From: JBOGGN01 sp050744165
GTDB lineage: Bacteria; Actinomycetota; Acidimicrobiia; Acidimicrobiales; Palsa-688
Assembly (NCBI GenBank): GCA_050744165.1
Contig: JBOGGN010000389.1
Coordinates: forward strand, 1-13,954
Direction of reading: 5' to 3'
Length of the DNA stretch: 13,954 nucleotides
Below, piece after piece: positions 1 to 6,535 of the stretch; position 1 is the stretch's first letter, and every line of letters begins with the position of its first letter. Made by a program: the position numbers and the translations under genes. The notes beneath the pieces are model-generated. The model made no database searches, was not told the DNA's origin, and saw only the letters and a list, made by a program, of their open reading frames with translations.

Positions 1-1
1 C

Positions 2-367
2 CAGCCGGCCGCCGCCCCGGCGTGCTACATGTTGCTGGTGGCCTTGGTGGTGGTCTGCCACGACGTGGAGGTCGCCACGCTGCTCGTTGGCAGCGGCGCC
101 CTTGTCGTGCTCTACGGCCCTGCCGAACAGGTAGCCAGGGCGGTGGTCGGGCTTCCAGGGGTCGGGGGGCGGCTCGCGGTGATGGTGGGCGACGGGGCCG
201 ACGACGAGGTGTCGGCAGCGGCACGTTCCATGGCGCAGGAGTTGTTCGGCGAGCAGCCGCGCACCGTTGACTCACTGGCTGACGCCTGTGAACTGGCGGC
301 TCGATCAGGTACCGTTGAGACCCCCCCGACGGCGATCCGAACCCAAACAGCTAGGCGGCGGCGATAG
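2..367 (+). CDS. 3' end of an unidentified protein gene (partial)
   Basis: The reading frame is open from base 2 to the TAG at 365-367, with strong G/C preference at third codon positions, so it looks like genuine coding sequence running in from outside the window. An ATG at 29 could be an internal start, giving 112 residues. The visible part has a hydrophobic stretch (MLLVALVVVCHDVEVATLLV) followed by an alternating Val/Gly/Ala region and an Arg-rich end (TARRRR). I recognise no family motif, and I assign no function. The next gene starts at a GTG only four bases after this stop, which suggests the two are co-transcribed and perhaps translationally coupled. Confidence 0.5.
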   Translation, partial: QPAAAPACYMLLVALVVVCHDVEVATLLVGSGALVVLYGPAEQVARAVVGLPGVGGRLAVMVGDGADDEVSAAARSMAQELFGEQPRTVDSLADACELAARSGTVETPPTAIRTQTARRRR

Positions 368-371
368 GCCC

Positions 372-1997
372 GTGCGAATCTTCTCGACGAGAAGCCGGCG
401 ACGGCTTATGGTCGCCATCGCGCCGATGGCCGTGGCGGGCCTACTCTTGGTGGTTCTGCCGACCGCCGAGGCGGCGGACTCAAACTCGTTGTTGACCTGG
501 ACGAAGCTGGCGCCGGGAACGTCGCCTCCGGCGCGGTTCGACGCGGCCATGGCCTTCGATACCGCCAACGACACGGCGGTGCTCTACGGCGGTCTTGGCG
601 GGACCACAGACACGACCGTCCTCGGCGATACGTGGGTCTTCGACGGGACCGCCTGGGCCGAGGAGGCGCCGGCGAACGGCCCGCCGCCGCTAGCCGCAGC
701 GTCGATGGCCTACGACAGCGTGAACAACCGGCTGCTGTTGTTCGGCGGCAAGACCGCAGGCGGCGCGGTCAGCAGCCAGACCTGGTCGTGGGACGGCACC
801 AAGTGGACCCTCGTTCCTCAACCCGCCGGGCTCGGATCGCCGCCGGCCCGCTATGGGGCGTCGGTGGCCGACGACACCGTGGCCGGCGTCGACGTGCTTT
901 TCGGGGGCATCGGTAGCGCCGGGACCGCGCTCGGCGACACGTGGTCGTGGAACGGCTCCGCCTGGACGCAACTGGCCAAGGCCCCGGCGCCGGCGCCCAC
1001 GGCGCGCACCGGGGCCGCGATGACCTTCGACGCCGCCCGTGGGGACATCGTCTTGTTCGGCGGGGCCAGCACCGGATCTGGGGGCACAACCTCGGGTCTG
1101 CAGGCCGACACCTGGACCTTCGACGGCACCAACTGGACCCAGCAGACACCGGGCTCGGGGCCGCCAGCCAGGACCGCGGCCGCGTTCGGGTTCGACCTCG
1201 GGTCGGGGAATTCGATCCTGTTCGGAGGCGTGGGTGGCCCCTCAGGCACCACAACCCTCGGCGACACCTGGCTGTGGAACGGCTTCGCGTGGAGCACGTC
1301 GCTGCCGATCACCCAGGTGCCCTCCCTCAACCCGCCTGCACGCAGCGGGGCGTCCATTGCCACCGAGCCGGTGAGCGACCGCGTGATCATGTTCGGTGGC
1401 AAATCGGCCAATCCGGGCGGCGCCGATGGCGGTGCCCTCGGGGACACCTGGGGCAGCGGCACCGCCCAACAGCTCCCGTCGGCGACGACAACCACGGTCG
1501 CCGGTGGACCGAGCTCCACGCCCGGTTCGACCACTTCGACGACCCGGCCCCGAACCTCGCAGTCGTCCACCTCGACCACCCAGCCGGCCGCCCCCGACGC
1601 TCGGCCATCGCTGTTGGTCGACGCCACCACGGTGCACCGGGGGGACGACGTGCGGGTATCGGGTAATGGCTTCGCGCCGTTCGCGGTGGTCACCATCACC
1701 CTGCACTCGGTGCCCATGGTGGTCGGCACCACGGTCGCAGACGCCCAAGGGAGTTTCGCCGTCAGTGTGACGGTGCCGAGCAACGCCCCGACCGGGCCCC
1801 ATCAGCTGCGGGCAACGGGACCTGCGGTGGCGGGTGGTCAGGTGATGCCGGCGGTCCCTCTCAGCATCATCGCCCCCAGCAGTGGCAACCACTGGTTGCT
1901 CCCGCTGCTGATGGTGTTGCTGACCTTGGCGCTGGCTGCCGGAGCGGGGGTTGTCCTGGTGGCCAGCACCCGCTGGCGGCAGCCCTCGACTTCGTGA
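372..1997 (+). CDS. Secreted, membrane-anchored Kelch-repeat beta-propeller protein
   Basis: Starting at GTG 372 gives 541 residues and a good signal peptide: a basic n-region (RIFSTRSRRR), a hydrophobic core (about 14-31) and a cleavage-like TAEA-AD near residue 34. An in-frame ATG lies at 408, but it would lose the basic n-region; frame further upstream is open but overlaps the previous gene. Residues of about 55-363 contain roughly six repeats of the Kelch/galactose-oxidase pattern, PPAR..A...D followed by VLFGG and then DTW.WDG..W, consistent with a six-bladed propeller. A Thr/Ser/Pro linker (about 372-410) leads to an Ig-like beta domain (about 411-502). A C-terminal hydrophobic helix (about 507-530) with a short RWRQ tail follows. 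This layout suggests a propeller displayed outside the cell on a C-terminal anchor. Ligand and role are unknown, and no enzyme signature is visible. Confidence 0.8.
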   Translation: MRIFSTRSRRRLMVAIAPMAVAGLLLVVLPTAEAADSNSLLTWTKLAPGTSPPARFDAAMAFDTANDTAVLYGGLGGTTDTTVLGDTWVFDGTAWAEEAPANGPPPLAAASMAYDSVNNRLLLFGGKTAGGAVSSQTWSWDGTKWTLVPQPAGLGSPPARYGASVADDTVAGVDVLFGGIGSAGTALGDTWSWNGSAWTQLAKAPAPAPTARTGAAMTFDAARGDIVLFGGASTGSGGTTSGLQADTWTFDGTNWTQQTPGSGPPARTAAAFGFDLGSGNSILFGGVGGPSGTTTLGDTWLWNGFAWSTSLPITQVPSLNPPARSGASIATEPVSDRVIMFGGKSANPGGADGGALGDTWGSGTAQQLPSATTTTVAGGPSSTPGSTTSTTRPRTSQSSTSTTQPAAPDARPSLLVDATTVHRGDDVRVSGNGFAPFAVVTITLHSVPMVVGTTVADAQGSFAVSVTVPSNAPTGPHQLRATGPAVAGGQVMPAVPLSIIAPSSGNHWLLPLLMVLLTLALAAGAGVVLVASTRWRQPSTS

Positions 1998-2017
1998 GAG
2001 ACCTTCCGCTGCCGGGA

Positions 2018-2045
2018 TTGAATGCGGGCGGGGAGTTGTTACTAT
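2018..2045 (+). promoter_or_regulatory. Candidate sigma70-type promoter of the suf operon
   Basis: In the 100-bp gap before sufB, TTGAAT (2018-2023) is followed after 16 bases by TACTAT (2040-2045), a fair match to -35 and -10 elements. It lies about 50 bases upstream of the sufB start, and the gap is locally less GC-rich than its surroundings. The overlapping CTAT-CTGT-ATAG at 2042-2053 is a weak dyad that could be an operator. No sufR gene is visible beside it. This is pattern matching only. Confidence 0.4.
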
Positions 2046-2079
2046 CTGTATAGGAGAAATCCCTTCGCGAGCGTTCTCC

Positions 2080-2085
2080 AGGAGG
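2080..2085 (+). promoter_or_regulatory. Shine-Dalgarno of sufB
   Basis: AGGAGG is a perfect core anti-SD match, 12 bases before the ATG at 2098. The spacing is slightly long, but no better in-frame start exists and the protein beginning (MATTELDLDRYKLGW) fits SufB. Confidence 0.7.
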
Positions 2086-2097
2086 TATTAGGTCCCT

Positions 2098-3498
2098 ATG
2101 GCGACTACCGAACTCGACCTTGACCGGTACAAGCTGGGATGGAGCGACGTCGAGGACTACTACGTCTACAAGCCCAAGCGCGGCCTCAGCGCCGACATCG
2201 TCCGTGAGATGTCATGGATGAAGGGCGAGCCGCAGTGGATGACCGACCGGCGCCTGAAGGCCCTCGACCACTTTGAGCGCCGTCCCATGCCCAGCTGGGG
2301 TGGGGACTTGTCTGAGATCTATCTCAAAGACATCTACTACTACGTCAAGCCCATCGACAAGCAGGTCTCGGCCTGGGACCAGCTGCCGGATTCGGTGAAG
2401 GCGACCTATGAGAAGCTCGGGATTCCCGAGGCGGAGCGGAAGTACTTGGCGGGCGTCACCGCGCAGTACGAGAGTGAGGTCGTCTACCACCGCAACCGAG
2501 AGGATCTCGAAGCACAGGGTGTCATTTTCTGTGATATGGACACCGCGCTGCGGGAGCACCCCGAGATCGTCAAGCAGTACTTCGGCAAGGTCATCCCGCT
2601 CAACGACAACAAGTTCGCGGCCCTCAACTCGGCGGTGTGGAGCGGTGGTTCGTTCATCTACGTGCCGCCGGGCGTCAAGGTGGAGATGCCGCTGCAGGCC
2701 TACTTCCGGATCAACTCGGAGAACATGGGCCAGTTCGAGCGAACGCTGATCATCGCCGACGAGGGCGCCCAGGTGCACTACATCGAGGGCTGCTCGGCCC
2801 CGGTGTACACCAGCGACTCGCTGCACTCGGCGGTGGTGGAGATCATCTGCAAGCAGTCCAGCCGGGTGACGTACACCACCATCCAAAACTGGTCCAACAA
2901 CGTGTTCAACCTGGTCACCAAGCGCGCCCGCTGCGACGCCGAGGCCCACATGGAGTGGATCGACGGCAACATCGGCAGCCGCCTGACGATGAAGTACCCG
3001 GCGGTGTACCTGATGGGGCCGAAGGCCTCGGGAGAGGTGCTGTCGGTCGCCTACGCCGGTCCCGGCCAGCACCAGGACGCGGGCGCCAAGATGATCCATG
3101 CCGCCCCCGAGACGACGTCGACGATCATCTCTAAGTCGATCTCCAAGGACGCCGGACGGACCTCGTACCGGGGTCTGGTGCGCTTCGAGCCCGGTGCCAC
3201 CAAGTCCAAGAGCTTCGTGCGCTGCGACGCCCTGTTGCTCGACGACAAGAGCCGATCGGACACCTACCCGTACATCGAGTTCGGGGAGAAGGACGCCCAG
3301 GTCGGCCACGAGGCCACTGTGTCCAAAGTGGGCAACGACCAGCTCTTCTATCTGATGAGCCGGGGCCTGTCGGAGCAACAGGCGATGAGCATGATCGTCA
3401 ACGGCTTCATCGAGCCGGTCACGAGGACCCTTCCGATGGAGTACGCGGTGGAGTGGAGCCGGCTGATCGAGTTGCAGATGGAGGGCAGCATCGGCTGA
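2098..3498 (+). CDS. sufB: Fe-S cluster assembly scaffold protein SufB
   Basis: The product is 466 residues, a normal length for SufB. SufB is the core scaffold of the cytosolic SufBC2D complex, where nascent Fe-S clusters are built from SufS-derived sulfur. The C-terminal half is highly characteristic: the RCDALL segment carries Cys376, and GHEATVSKVG carries His404-Glu405, followed by the QLFYLMSRGLS and SMIVNGFIEPV signatures. The 29-residue spacing between Cys376 and Glu405 matches that between the Cys and Glu implicated in cluster assembly in E. coli SufB. The N-terminal half has the beta-helix pattern typical of SufB (SGGSFIYVPPGVKVEMPLQ). It is the first gene of the plus-strand suf cluster, but unlike most actinobacterial loci it is followed by unrelated genes rather than directly by sufD. 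The identification is very secure. Confidence 0.97.
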   Translation: MATTELDLDRYKLGWSDVEDYYVYKPKRGLSADIVREMSWMKGEPQWMTDRRLKALDHFERRPMPSWGGDLSEIYLKDIYYYVKPIDKQVSAWDQLPDSVKATYEKLGIPEAERKYLAGVTAQYESEVVYHRNREDLEAQGVIFCDMDTALREHPEIVKQYFGKVIPLNDNKFAALNSAVWSGGSFIYVPPGVKVEMPLQAYFRINSENMGQFERTLIIADEGAQVHYIEGCSAPVYTSDSLHSAVVEIICKQSSRVTYTTIQNWSNNVFNLVTKRARCDAEAHMEWIDGNIGSRLTMKYPAVYLMGPKASGEVLSVAYAGPGQHQDAGAKMIHAAPETTSTIISKSISKDAGRTSYRGLVRFEPGATKSKSFVRCDALLLDDKSRSDTYPYIEFGEKDAQVGHEATVSKVGNDQLFYLMSRGLSEQQAMSMIVNGFIEPVTRTLPMEYAVEWSRLIELQMEGSIG

Positions 3499-3539
3499 CG
3501 AGCCGGAATCGTGCCGTCGACGAAGACATCGGTGGCACC

Positions 3540-3908
3540 ATGTACCGCATGCCCATGCGGGAGGAGTGCAAGCACTTTCAGAGCCGGACCTACTCCAACG
3601 GTGAAGTGGCCCGGTTCTGCGTCCTCGATCTGGCTCCCGAAGCGCCGTGGCGTTGCCCGGACAACTGCCCCCGTTACGAGCGGCGGCTGGCGGACGCCGG
3701 GTGGATCCACGGCAGCCTGGTCGACCCCCCGGTCGAGGACGAGCCGCCGTTTGATTCTTCTGCCGGGGCTCTTCTGGACGAAGCTGAAGATATCGTCAAT
3801 GCCGCCGGGCCCTCGATTGTTGCCAACGAAGAGAAGCGCCGGGAGGTGGCAGACGGTGGCCCATGGTGGAAACGCCTGCGGGGCCCATTCCGCCGTTCCC
3901 GCGACTAG
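3540..3908 (+). CDS. Small Cys4 protein of unknown function downstream of sufB
   Basis: ATG 3540 gives 122 residues; ATGs at 3549 and 3555 are alternatives, and no strong Shine-Dalgarno is visible. The N-terminal third carries four cysteines, Cys10 (EECKHF), Cys27 (RFCVLD), Cys39 and Cys43 (RCPDNCPRYE), spaced C-x16-C-x11-C-x3-C. The rest is acidic and then ends in a basic, Trp-rich tail (WWKRLRGPFRRSRD). The four cysteines could bind zinc or an Fe-S cluster. The pattern does not match the HxxxCxxC zinc anti-sigma motif, a ferredoxin or a Rieske site that I know. It lies 41 bp after sufB on the same strand and is probably co-transcribed. I do not recognise the family. Its position between sufB and a sigma factor makes a Fe-S related or sensory role possible, but that is inference. 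Confidence 0.75.
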   Translation: MYRMPMREECKHFQSRTYSNGEVARFCVLDLAPEAPWRCPDNCPRYERRLADAGWIHGSLVDPPVEDEPPFDSSAGALLDEAEDIVNAAGPSIVANEEKRREVADGGPWWKRLRGPFRRSRD

Positions 3909-3912
3909 TCGC
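3901..3912. repeat. 12-bp perfect palindrome over the stop of the Cys4 gene
   Basis: GCGACTAGTCGC is identical to its reverse complement and spans the TAG stop (3906-3908). It lies about 100 bp upstream of the small ORF and sigma factor, so it may be an operator half of that unit, or chance. There is no loop or T-run, so it is not a good intrinsic terminator. Confidence 0.35.
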
Positions 3913-4010
3913 CCTCCGCTGCTCGAAGGGCTATATACGGTGTAGGTCTCCCGAGCGGCGCACCGGCTAGGGTGCCGCCAAACGTTTTGCAAGACCCTTC
4001 ATGGGGGGAG

Positions 4011-4160
4011 ATGGGGCTCACCGTGATTCCGGAGGTGCAGCGCCTGCTCGACCTGGCAACCGACGCCATGGACCGCTCGGAATGGGCGTCAGCGGCTGAG
4101 TTGTCGGAAGTGTTGGCCCTTCCATACGGAGGAGGGGCATCCAATGTCAAGGACGCATGA
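4011..4160 (+). CDS. Small helical ORF overlapping the sigma factor start
   Basis: ATG 4011 gives 49 residues; GTG 3972 (62 residues) and GTG 4023 (45 residues) are alternatives. A GGGGGGAG run (4003-4010) abuts the ATG and sits 12 bases before GTG 4023, so the latter start is plausible. The peptide contains a probable amphipathic helix (VQRLLDLATDAMDRSEW...). Its last codons contain the Shine-Dalgarno and the first 17 bases of the sigma factor gene, so translating it would bring ribosomes onto the sigma factor start. It may be a small protein working with the sigma factor or simply a coupling leader. No family recognised. Confidence 0.4.
   Translation: MGLTVIPEVQRLLDLATDAMDRSEWASAAELSEVLALPYGGGASNVKDA
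4128..4137 (+). promoter_or_regulatory. Strong Shine-Dalgarno of the sigma factor gene
   Basis: GGAGGAGGGG ends six bases before ATG 4144. This fixes the sigma factor start even though that start lies inside the preceding small ORF. Confidence 0.75.
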
Positions 4161-4812
4161 ATACACAACCGCCGGTGGAGGGACCCGCCGCCCGCCCGCC
4201 GGTCGGGTCGGTCGGAGCCGGCGCCGCAGCGCGATTCCCACGACGCGGGGACTGGCCGGCGCCAGCCACGCCGAGCTGGTGGCACTGGCAGCCGGGGGTG
4301 ACCAGCGGGCCTGGGCCGAGTTGGTCGCTCGGTTCGACCCCATGGTCCGCGGCGTGGCGGGCCAAGGCGGGTGTGGCTATGGCGATGCGGCCGACATCGC
4401 CCAGGAGACCTGGCTGCGACTCGTCGAGCACATCGGGGACCTGCAGGATCCTGAGTGCCTGCCGGGGTGGCTGAAGACGACGACCAGCCGCGAGGCCCGC
4501 AACTTCGTTACCCGGTCGTCCCGTCAGATCCCCTGCGCCGAGTTGTCCGAGGCCCCGGCCGCGGGAACCGCCGACGACGTCGACCGGCGCCTCGACGCCC
4601 CGGCCACCAACCAGGTGCTGCAGCGGGCGTTGAGCCACCTTTCTATCCGCCAGCGGCGGCTGCTCACTCTGCTCATGTCCGACGAGGATCCGAGCTACCT
4701 CGAGGTGTCGGCCCGGTTGGGCATCGCCGTGGGCAGCATCGGGCCGACCCGCGACCGCTCGCTGGCCAAGCTGCGCCGGACGTCGCCCCTGCTCGCGGCT
4801 GCCCTGCGGTAA
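4144..4812 (+). CDS. ECF-like RNA polymerase sigma factor
   Basis: The product is 222 residues. A basic, probably disordered N-terminus (1-38) precedes a sigma region 2 (about 43-110). There the helix DAADIAQETWLRLVEHI matches the -10 recognition/core-binding segment of sigma-70 family proteins, followed by PGWLKTTTSREARNFV. Region 4 (about 155-215) contains LSIRQRRLLTLLMSDE, then a helix-turn-helix with SYLEVSARLGIAVGSIGPTR and RSLAKLRR. The SIGPTR motif is common in actinobacterial ECF sigma factors. No region 1.1 or 3 is evident. No recognisable membrane or zinc-binding anti-sigma factor is adjacent, which is unusual for this class. It sits between sufB and sufD on the same strand, so it may direct transcription of this locus, itself, or a wider regulon. 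The family call is secure; the regulon is unknown. Confidence 0.88.
   Translation: MSRTHEYTTAGGGTRRPPAGRVGRSRRRSAIPTTRGLAGASHAELVALAAGGDQRAWAELVARFDPMVRGVAGQGGCGYGDAADIAQETWLRLVEHIGDLQDPECLPGWLKTTTSREARNFVTRSSRQIPCAELSEAPAAGTADDVDRRLDAPATNQVLQRALSHLSIRQRRLLTLLMSDEDPSYLEVSARLGIAVGSIGPTRDRSLAKLRRTSPLLAAALR
4691..4707 (+). repeat. 17-bp direct repeat, copy 1 (inside sigma region 4)
   Basis: CGAGCTACCTCGAGGTG here encodes the SYLEV part of the sigma factor helix-turn-helix. An identical copy lies 213 bp downstream at the ribosome-binding site of sufD. The repeat contains the perfect palindrome ACCTCGAGGT. Confidence 0.6.
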
Positions 4813-4879
4813 AGCTGGCTGCCCCTGGCGGAAGAGGCAGGCGGGGAAAGGCCTCGGCCACCGGTAGACTGCCCTGGCT

Positions 4880-4897
4880 GGGGGACGAGCGTCCCCC
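4880..4897. repeat. Perfect GC hairpin in the leader of sufD
   Basis: GGGGGAC-GAGC-GTCCCCC forms a 7-bp perfect stem with a four-base loop, ending 28 bases before the proposed sufD start. There is no T-run on either strand. It could be an attenuating or stabilising mRNA structure in the 113-bp gap after the sigma factor gene. TAGACT at 4865-4870 just upstream is a possible -10 element with no convincing -35. Confidence 0.5.
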
Positions 4898-4903
4898 GTG
4901 TCG

Positions 4904-4920
4904 CGAGCTACCTCGAGGTG
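4904..4920 (+). repeat. 17-bp direct repeat, copy 2, containing the sufD Shine-Dalgarno
   Basis: The sequence is identical to 4691-4707. Its last six bases, GAGGTG (4915-4920), are a strong Shine-Dalgarno, five bases before the proposed CTG start at 4926. The embedded palindrome ACCTCGAGGT (4910-4919) overlaps the Shine-Dalgarno. Confidence 0.6.
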
Positions 4921-4925
4921 CCCTG

Positions 4926-6212
4926 CTGAGCTTCATCACACCCGCCGCCGTCGCTGCCCTGGGGGGCCCCGCGTGGTTGCAAGCGGCACGTGTGGGCGCC
5001 CTCGAACGCTTCCAGTCGGTCGCCCTGCCAGCGGAGTCGGAGGAGGTGTGGCGCTACAGCCGCATCGCGGAGCTCGACCTCGACCACTTCCGGCCGGCGG
5101 CTCCGCACACCGGAGAGATCCCGGCCGCGGTACAGCCGCTCCTCGACGCCATCGGGCCCCGCTCCGCGCTCCTGGTTGGTAGTCGCCCGGTCGGCCCGGT
5201 TGCCGATGGCATCACTCTCGGCCCGCGGGAGGAGCCGGCGCCCATCGGCGCCATCTCGGGTGAGCCCGACTCCCTGGTCATGCTCAACGCGGCGCTCGCC
5301 GACGTCGTGACCGTGCGAGTCGCCAAGGGCCGCGTGCTGCGCGACCCGCTGGTCACGCTCTCGTGGGCGGGAGCCAAGGGGGCCGCGTATTTTCCCCGCC
5401 TGGTTTTCGAGGTCGAGAGTGGCGCCGAGGCGACCGTCGTCGAGATCGTGGCCTCCCCCGACGTGGAGTCGCTGGTGGTGCCGGTGACCGAGATCGAGGT
5501 CGGCGACGGCGCCCGGCTGCGTCACGTGACGGTGCAGGTGCTCGGCCCGCGGGCCTGGCAGGTCGCGACTCAGGCCAGCCGCATCGGGCGCGACGGCGAC
5601 TTCGTGTCTTACAACGTGGCGCTGGGCGGCGACTACACAAGGGTGCGCAGCGACTCCACCTTGGCCGGGGCAGGCGGGTCCAGCCGGCAACTGGCGGTGT
5701 TCTTCGGAGCCGGGCGCCAGATGCTGGATTTCGCCACCGTCCAGACCCACCAGGGCAAGCACACCACCTCGGACCTTTTGTACAAGGGGGCGGTGGCGGA
5801 GGGATCGCACTCGGTGTACCGGGGCCTCATCCGCGTCGAGAAGGGGGCGTCGGGCACCAACGCCTTCCAGACCAATCGGAACCTGGTGCTCGCCGAGGGC
5901 GCGCATGCCGACTCGGTGCCCACCTTGGAGATCGAGGAGAACGACGTCCGCTGCAGCCACGCCTCAGCGGTTGGGCCGATCGACGAGGAGCAGCGGTTCT
6001 ACTTGGAGAGCCGGGGCGTGCCGACCGAGGTGGCCGACCGGCTGATCGTTTCGGGGTTCCTGGACGACGTGCTGGAGCGGGTGCCGTTTCCGCCCTTGCT
6101 TCCGTGGTTGCGGGCCAGCCTGGCCCAGCGGCTTGCGGCGGCCCGGGTTGGCAGCGACGCCGAGGGAGGGCCTGGGGCTGGCGCTGCCGGCGCTGTTGGG
6201 GAGGCGCAATGA
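4926..6212 (+). CDS. sufD: Fe-S cluster assembly protein SufD
   Basis: SufD is the SufB paralogue that pairs with it in the SufBC2D scaffold and is needed for iron acquisition. The C-terminal core is diagnostic: SDLLYKGAVAEGSHSVYRGLI, then VRCSHASAVG with Cys343 and His345, matching the conserved Cys-x-His of E. coli SufD, then EEQRFYLESRGVP. The protein probably begins as MSFITPAAVAALGGPAWL. That beginning corresponds to CTG 4926 with GAGGTG five bases upstream. No in-frame ATG, GTG or TTG occurs between the sigma factor end and this point, and the next ones (TTG 4977, GTG 4989) would remove the conserved N-terminus. From 4926 it has 428 residues, a normal length. The frame extends further upstream across the sigma factor gene, but that part is non-homologous shadow. 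The stop overlaps the next start (ATGA, 6209-6212). Confidence 0.93.
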   Translation: MSFITPAAVAALGGPAWLQAARVGALERFQSVALPAESEEVWRYSRIAELDLDHFRPAAPHTGEIPAAVQPLLDAIGPRSALLVGSRPVGPVADGITLGPREEPAPIGAISGEPDSLVMLNAALADVVTVRVAKGRVLRDPLVTLSWAGAKGAAYFPRLVFEVESGAEATVVEIVASPDVESLVVPVTEIEVGDGARLRHVTVQVLGPRAWQVATQASRIGRDGDFVSYNVALGGDYTRVRSDSTLAGAGGSSRQLAVFFGAGRQMLDFATVQTHQGKHTTSDLLYKGAVAEGSHSVYRGLIRVEKGASGTNAFQTNRNLVLAEGAHADSVPTLEIEENDVRCSHASAVGPIDEEQRFYLESRGVPTEVADRLIVSGFLDDVLERVPFPPLLPWLRASLAQRLAAARVGSDAEGGPGAGAAGAVGEAQ

Positions 6213-6535
6213 GCGGCCTGCCCCAGGTGGAGCGGCTGTGCGCCGTCGGCGACATCAAGTCGGGCGAGGCACGGCGGTTCGAGGTGCCAGGCCACAAGAT
6301 CTGCCTGGTGCGCATCGGCGACGACTTCTACGCCATCGGCGACCAGTGCAGCCACGCCGACTTCTCCCTGGCCGACGGCGAGGTCTATCCCGCAGAGCGG
6401 GAGATCGAGTGCTGGAAGCACGGCAGCACCTTCTCGCTGGTCGACGGCAAGCCGCAGTCGCTGCCCGCGACCCGGCCGGTGCCCACCTACGAGGTGCGGA
6501 TCATCGACTCCGACGTGCTGGTGGCGATCAAGTGA
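6209..6535 (+). CDS. Rieske-type [2Fe-2S] ferredoxin in the suf operon
   Basis: The product is 108 residues, the size of bacterial dioxygenase-type Rieske ferredoxins. The cluster ligands are present in the standard order: Cys47-x-His49 (DQCSHAD) and Cys68-x2-His71 (ECWKHG). It is soluble, with no signal peptide. The ATG overlaps the sufD stop by four bases, and its TGA overlaps the GTG of sufC, so all three are translationally coupled. A ferredoxin at this position between sufD and sufC is known in other actinobacterial suf operons, where automatic annotation often labels it a phenylpropionate dioxygenase ferredoxin subunit. The context argues instead for electron delivery to cluster assembly. 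That role is inference. Confidence 0.92.
   Translation: MSGLPQVERLCAVGDIKSGEARRFEVPGHKICLVRIGDDFYAIGDQCSHADFSLADGEVYPAEREIECWKHGSTFSLVDGKPQSLPATRPVPTYEVRIIDSDVLVAIK

Noticed and set aside
851..1783. 310-codon minus-strand open frame opposite the Kelch gene
   Set aside because: Repeat-derived, low-complexity translation. The plus-strand Kelch blades, signal peptide and anchor explain the sequence.
2212..3378. 388-codon minus-strand open frame opposite sufB
   Set aside because: It lies wholly within sufB, lacks any recognisable motif, and reflects third-position GC bias.
4455..4925. Upstream extension of the sufD frame across the sigma factor gene, as an N-terminal fusion
   Set aside because: The extension reads as Arg/Pro/Gly-rich shadow of the sigma factor, shows no domain, and SufD has normal length from 4926.
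4898..5182. GTG 4898 as the sufD start
   Set aside because: It is in a different reading frame from SufD, and using it would need a frameshift for which there is no sign.
6209..6535. Dioxygenase ferredoxin subunit of an aromatic degradation pathway
   Set aside because: No oxygenase or reductase genes are in the window, and it is coupled on both sides to suf genes.
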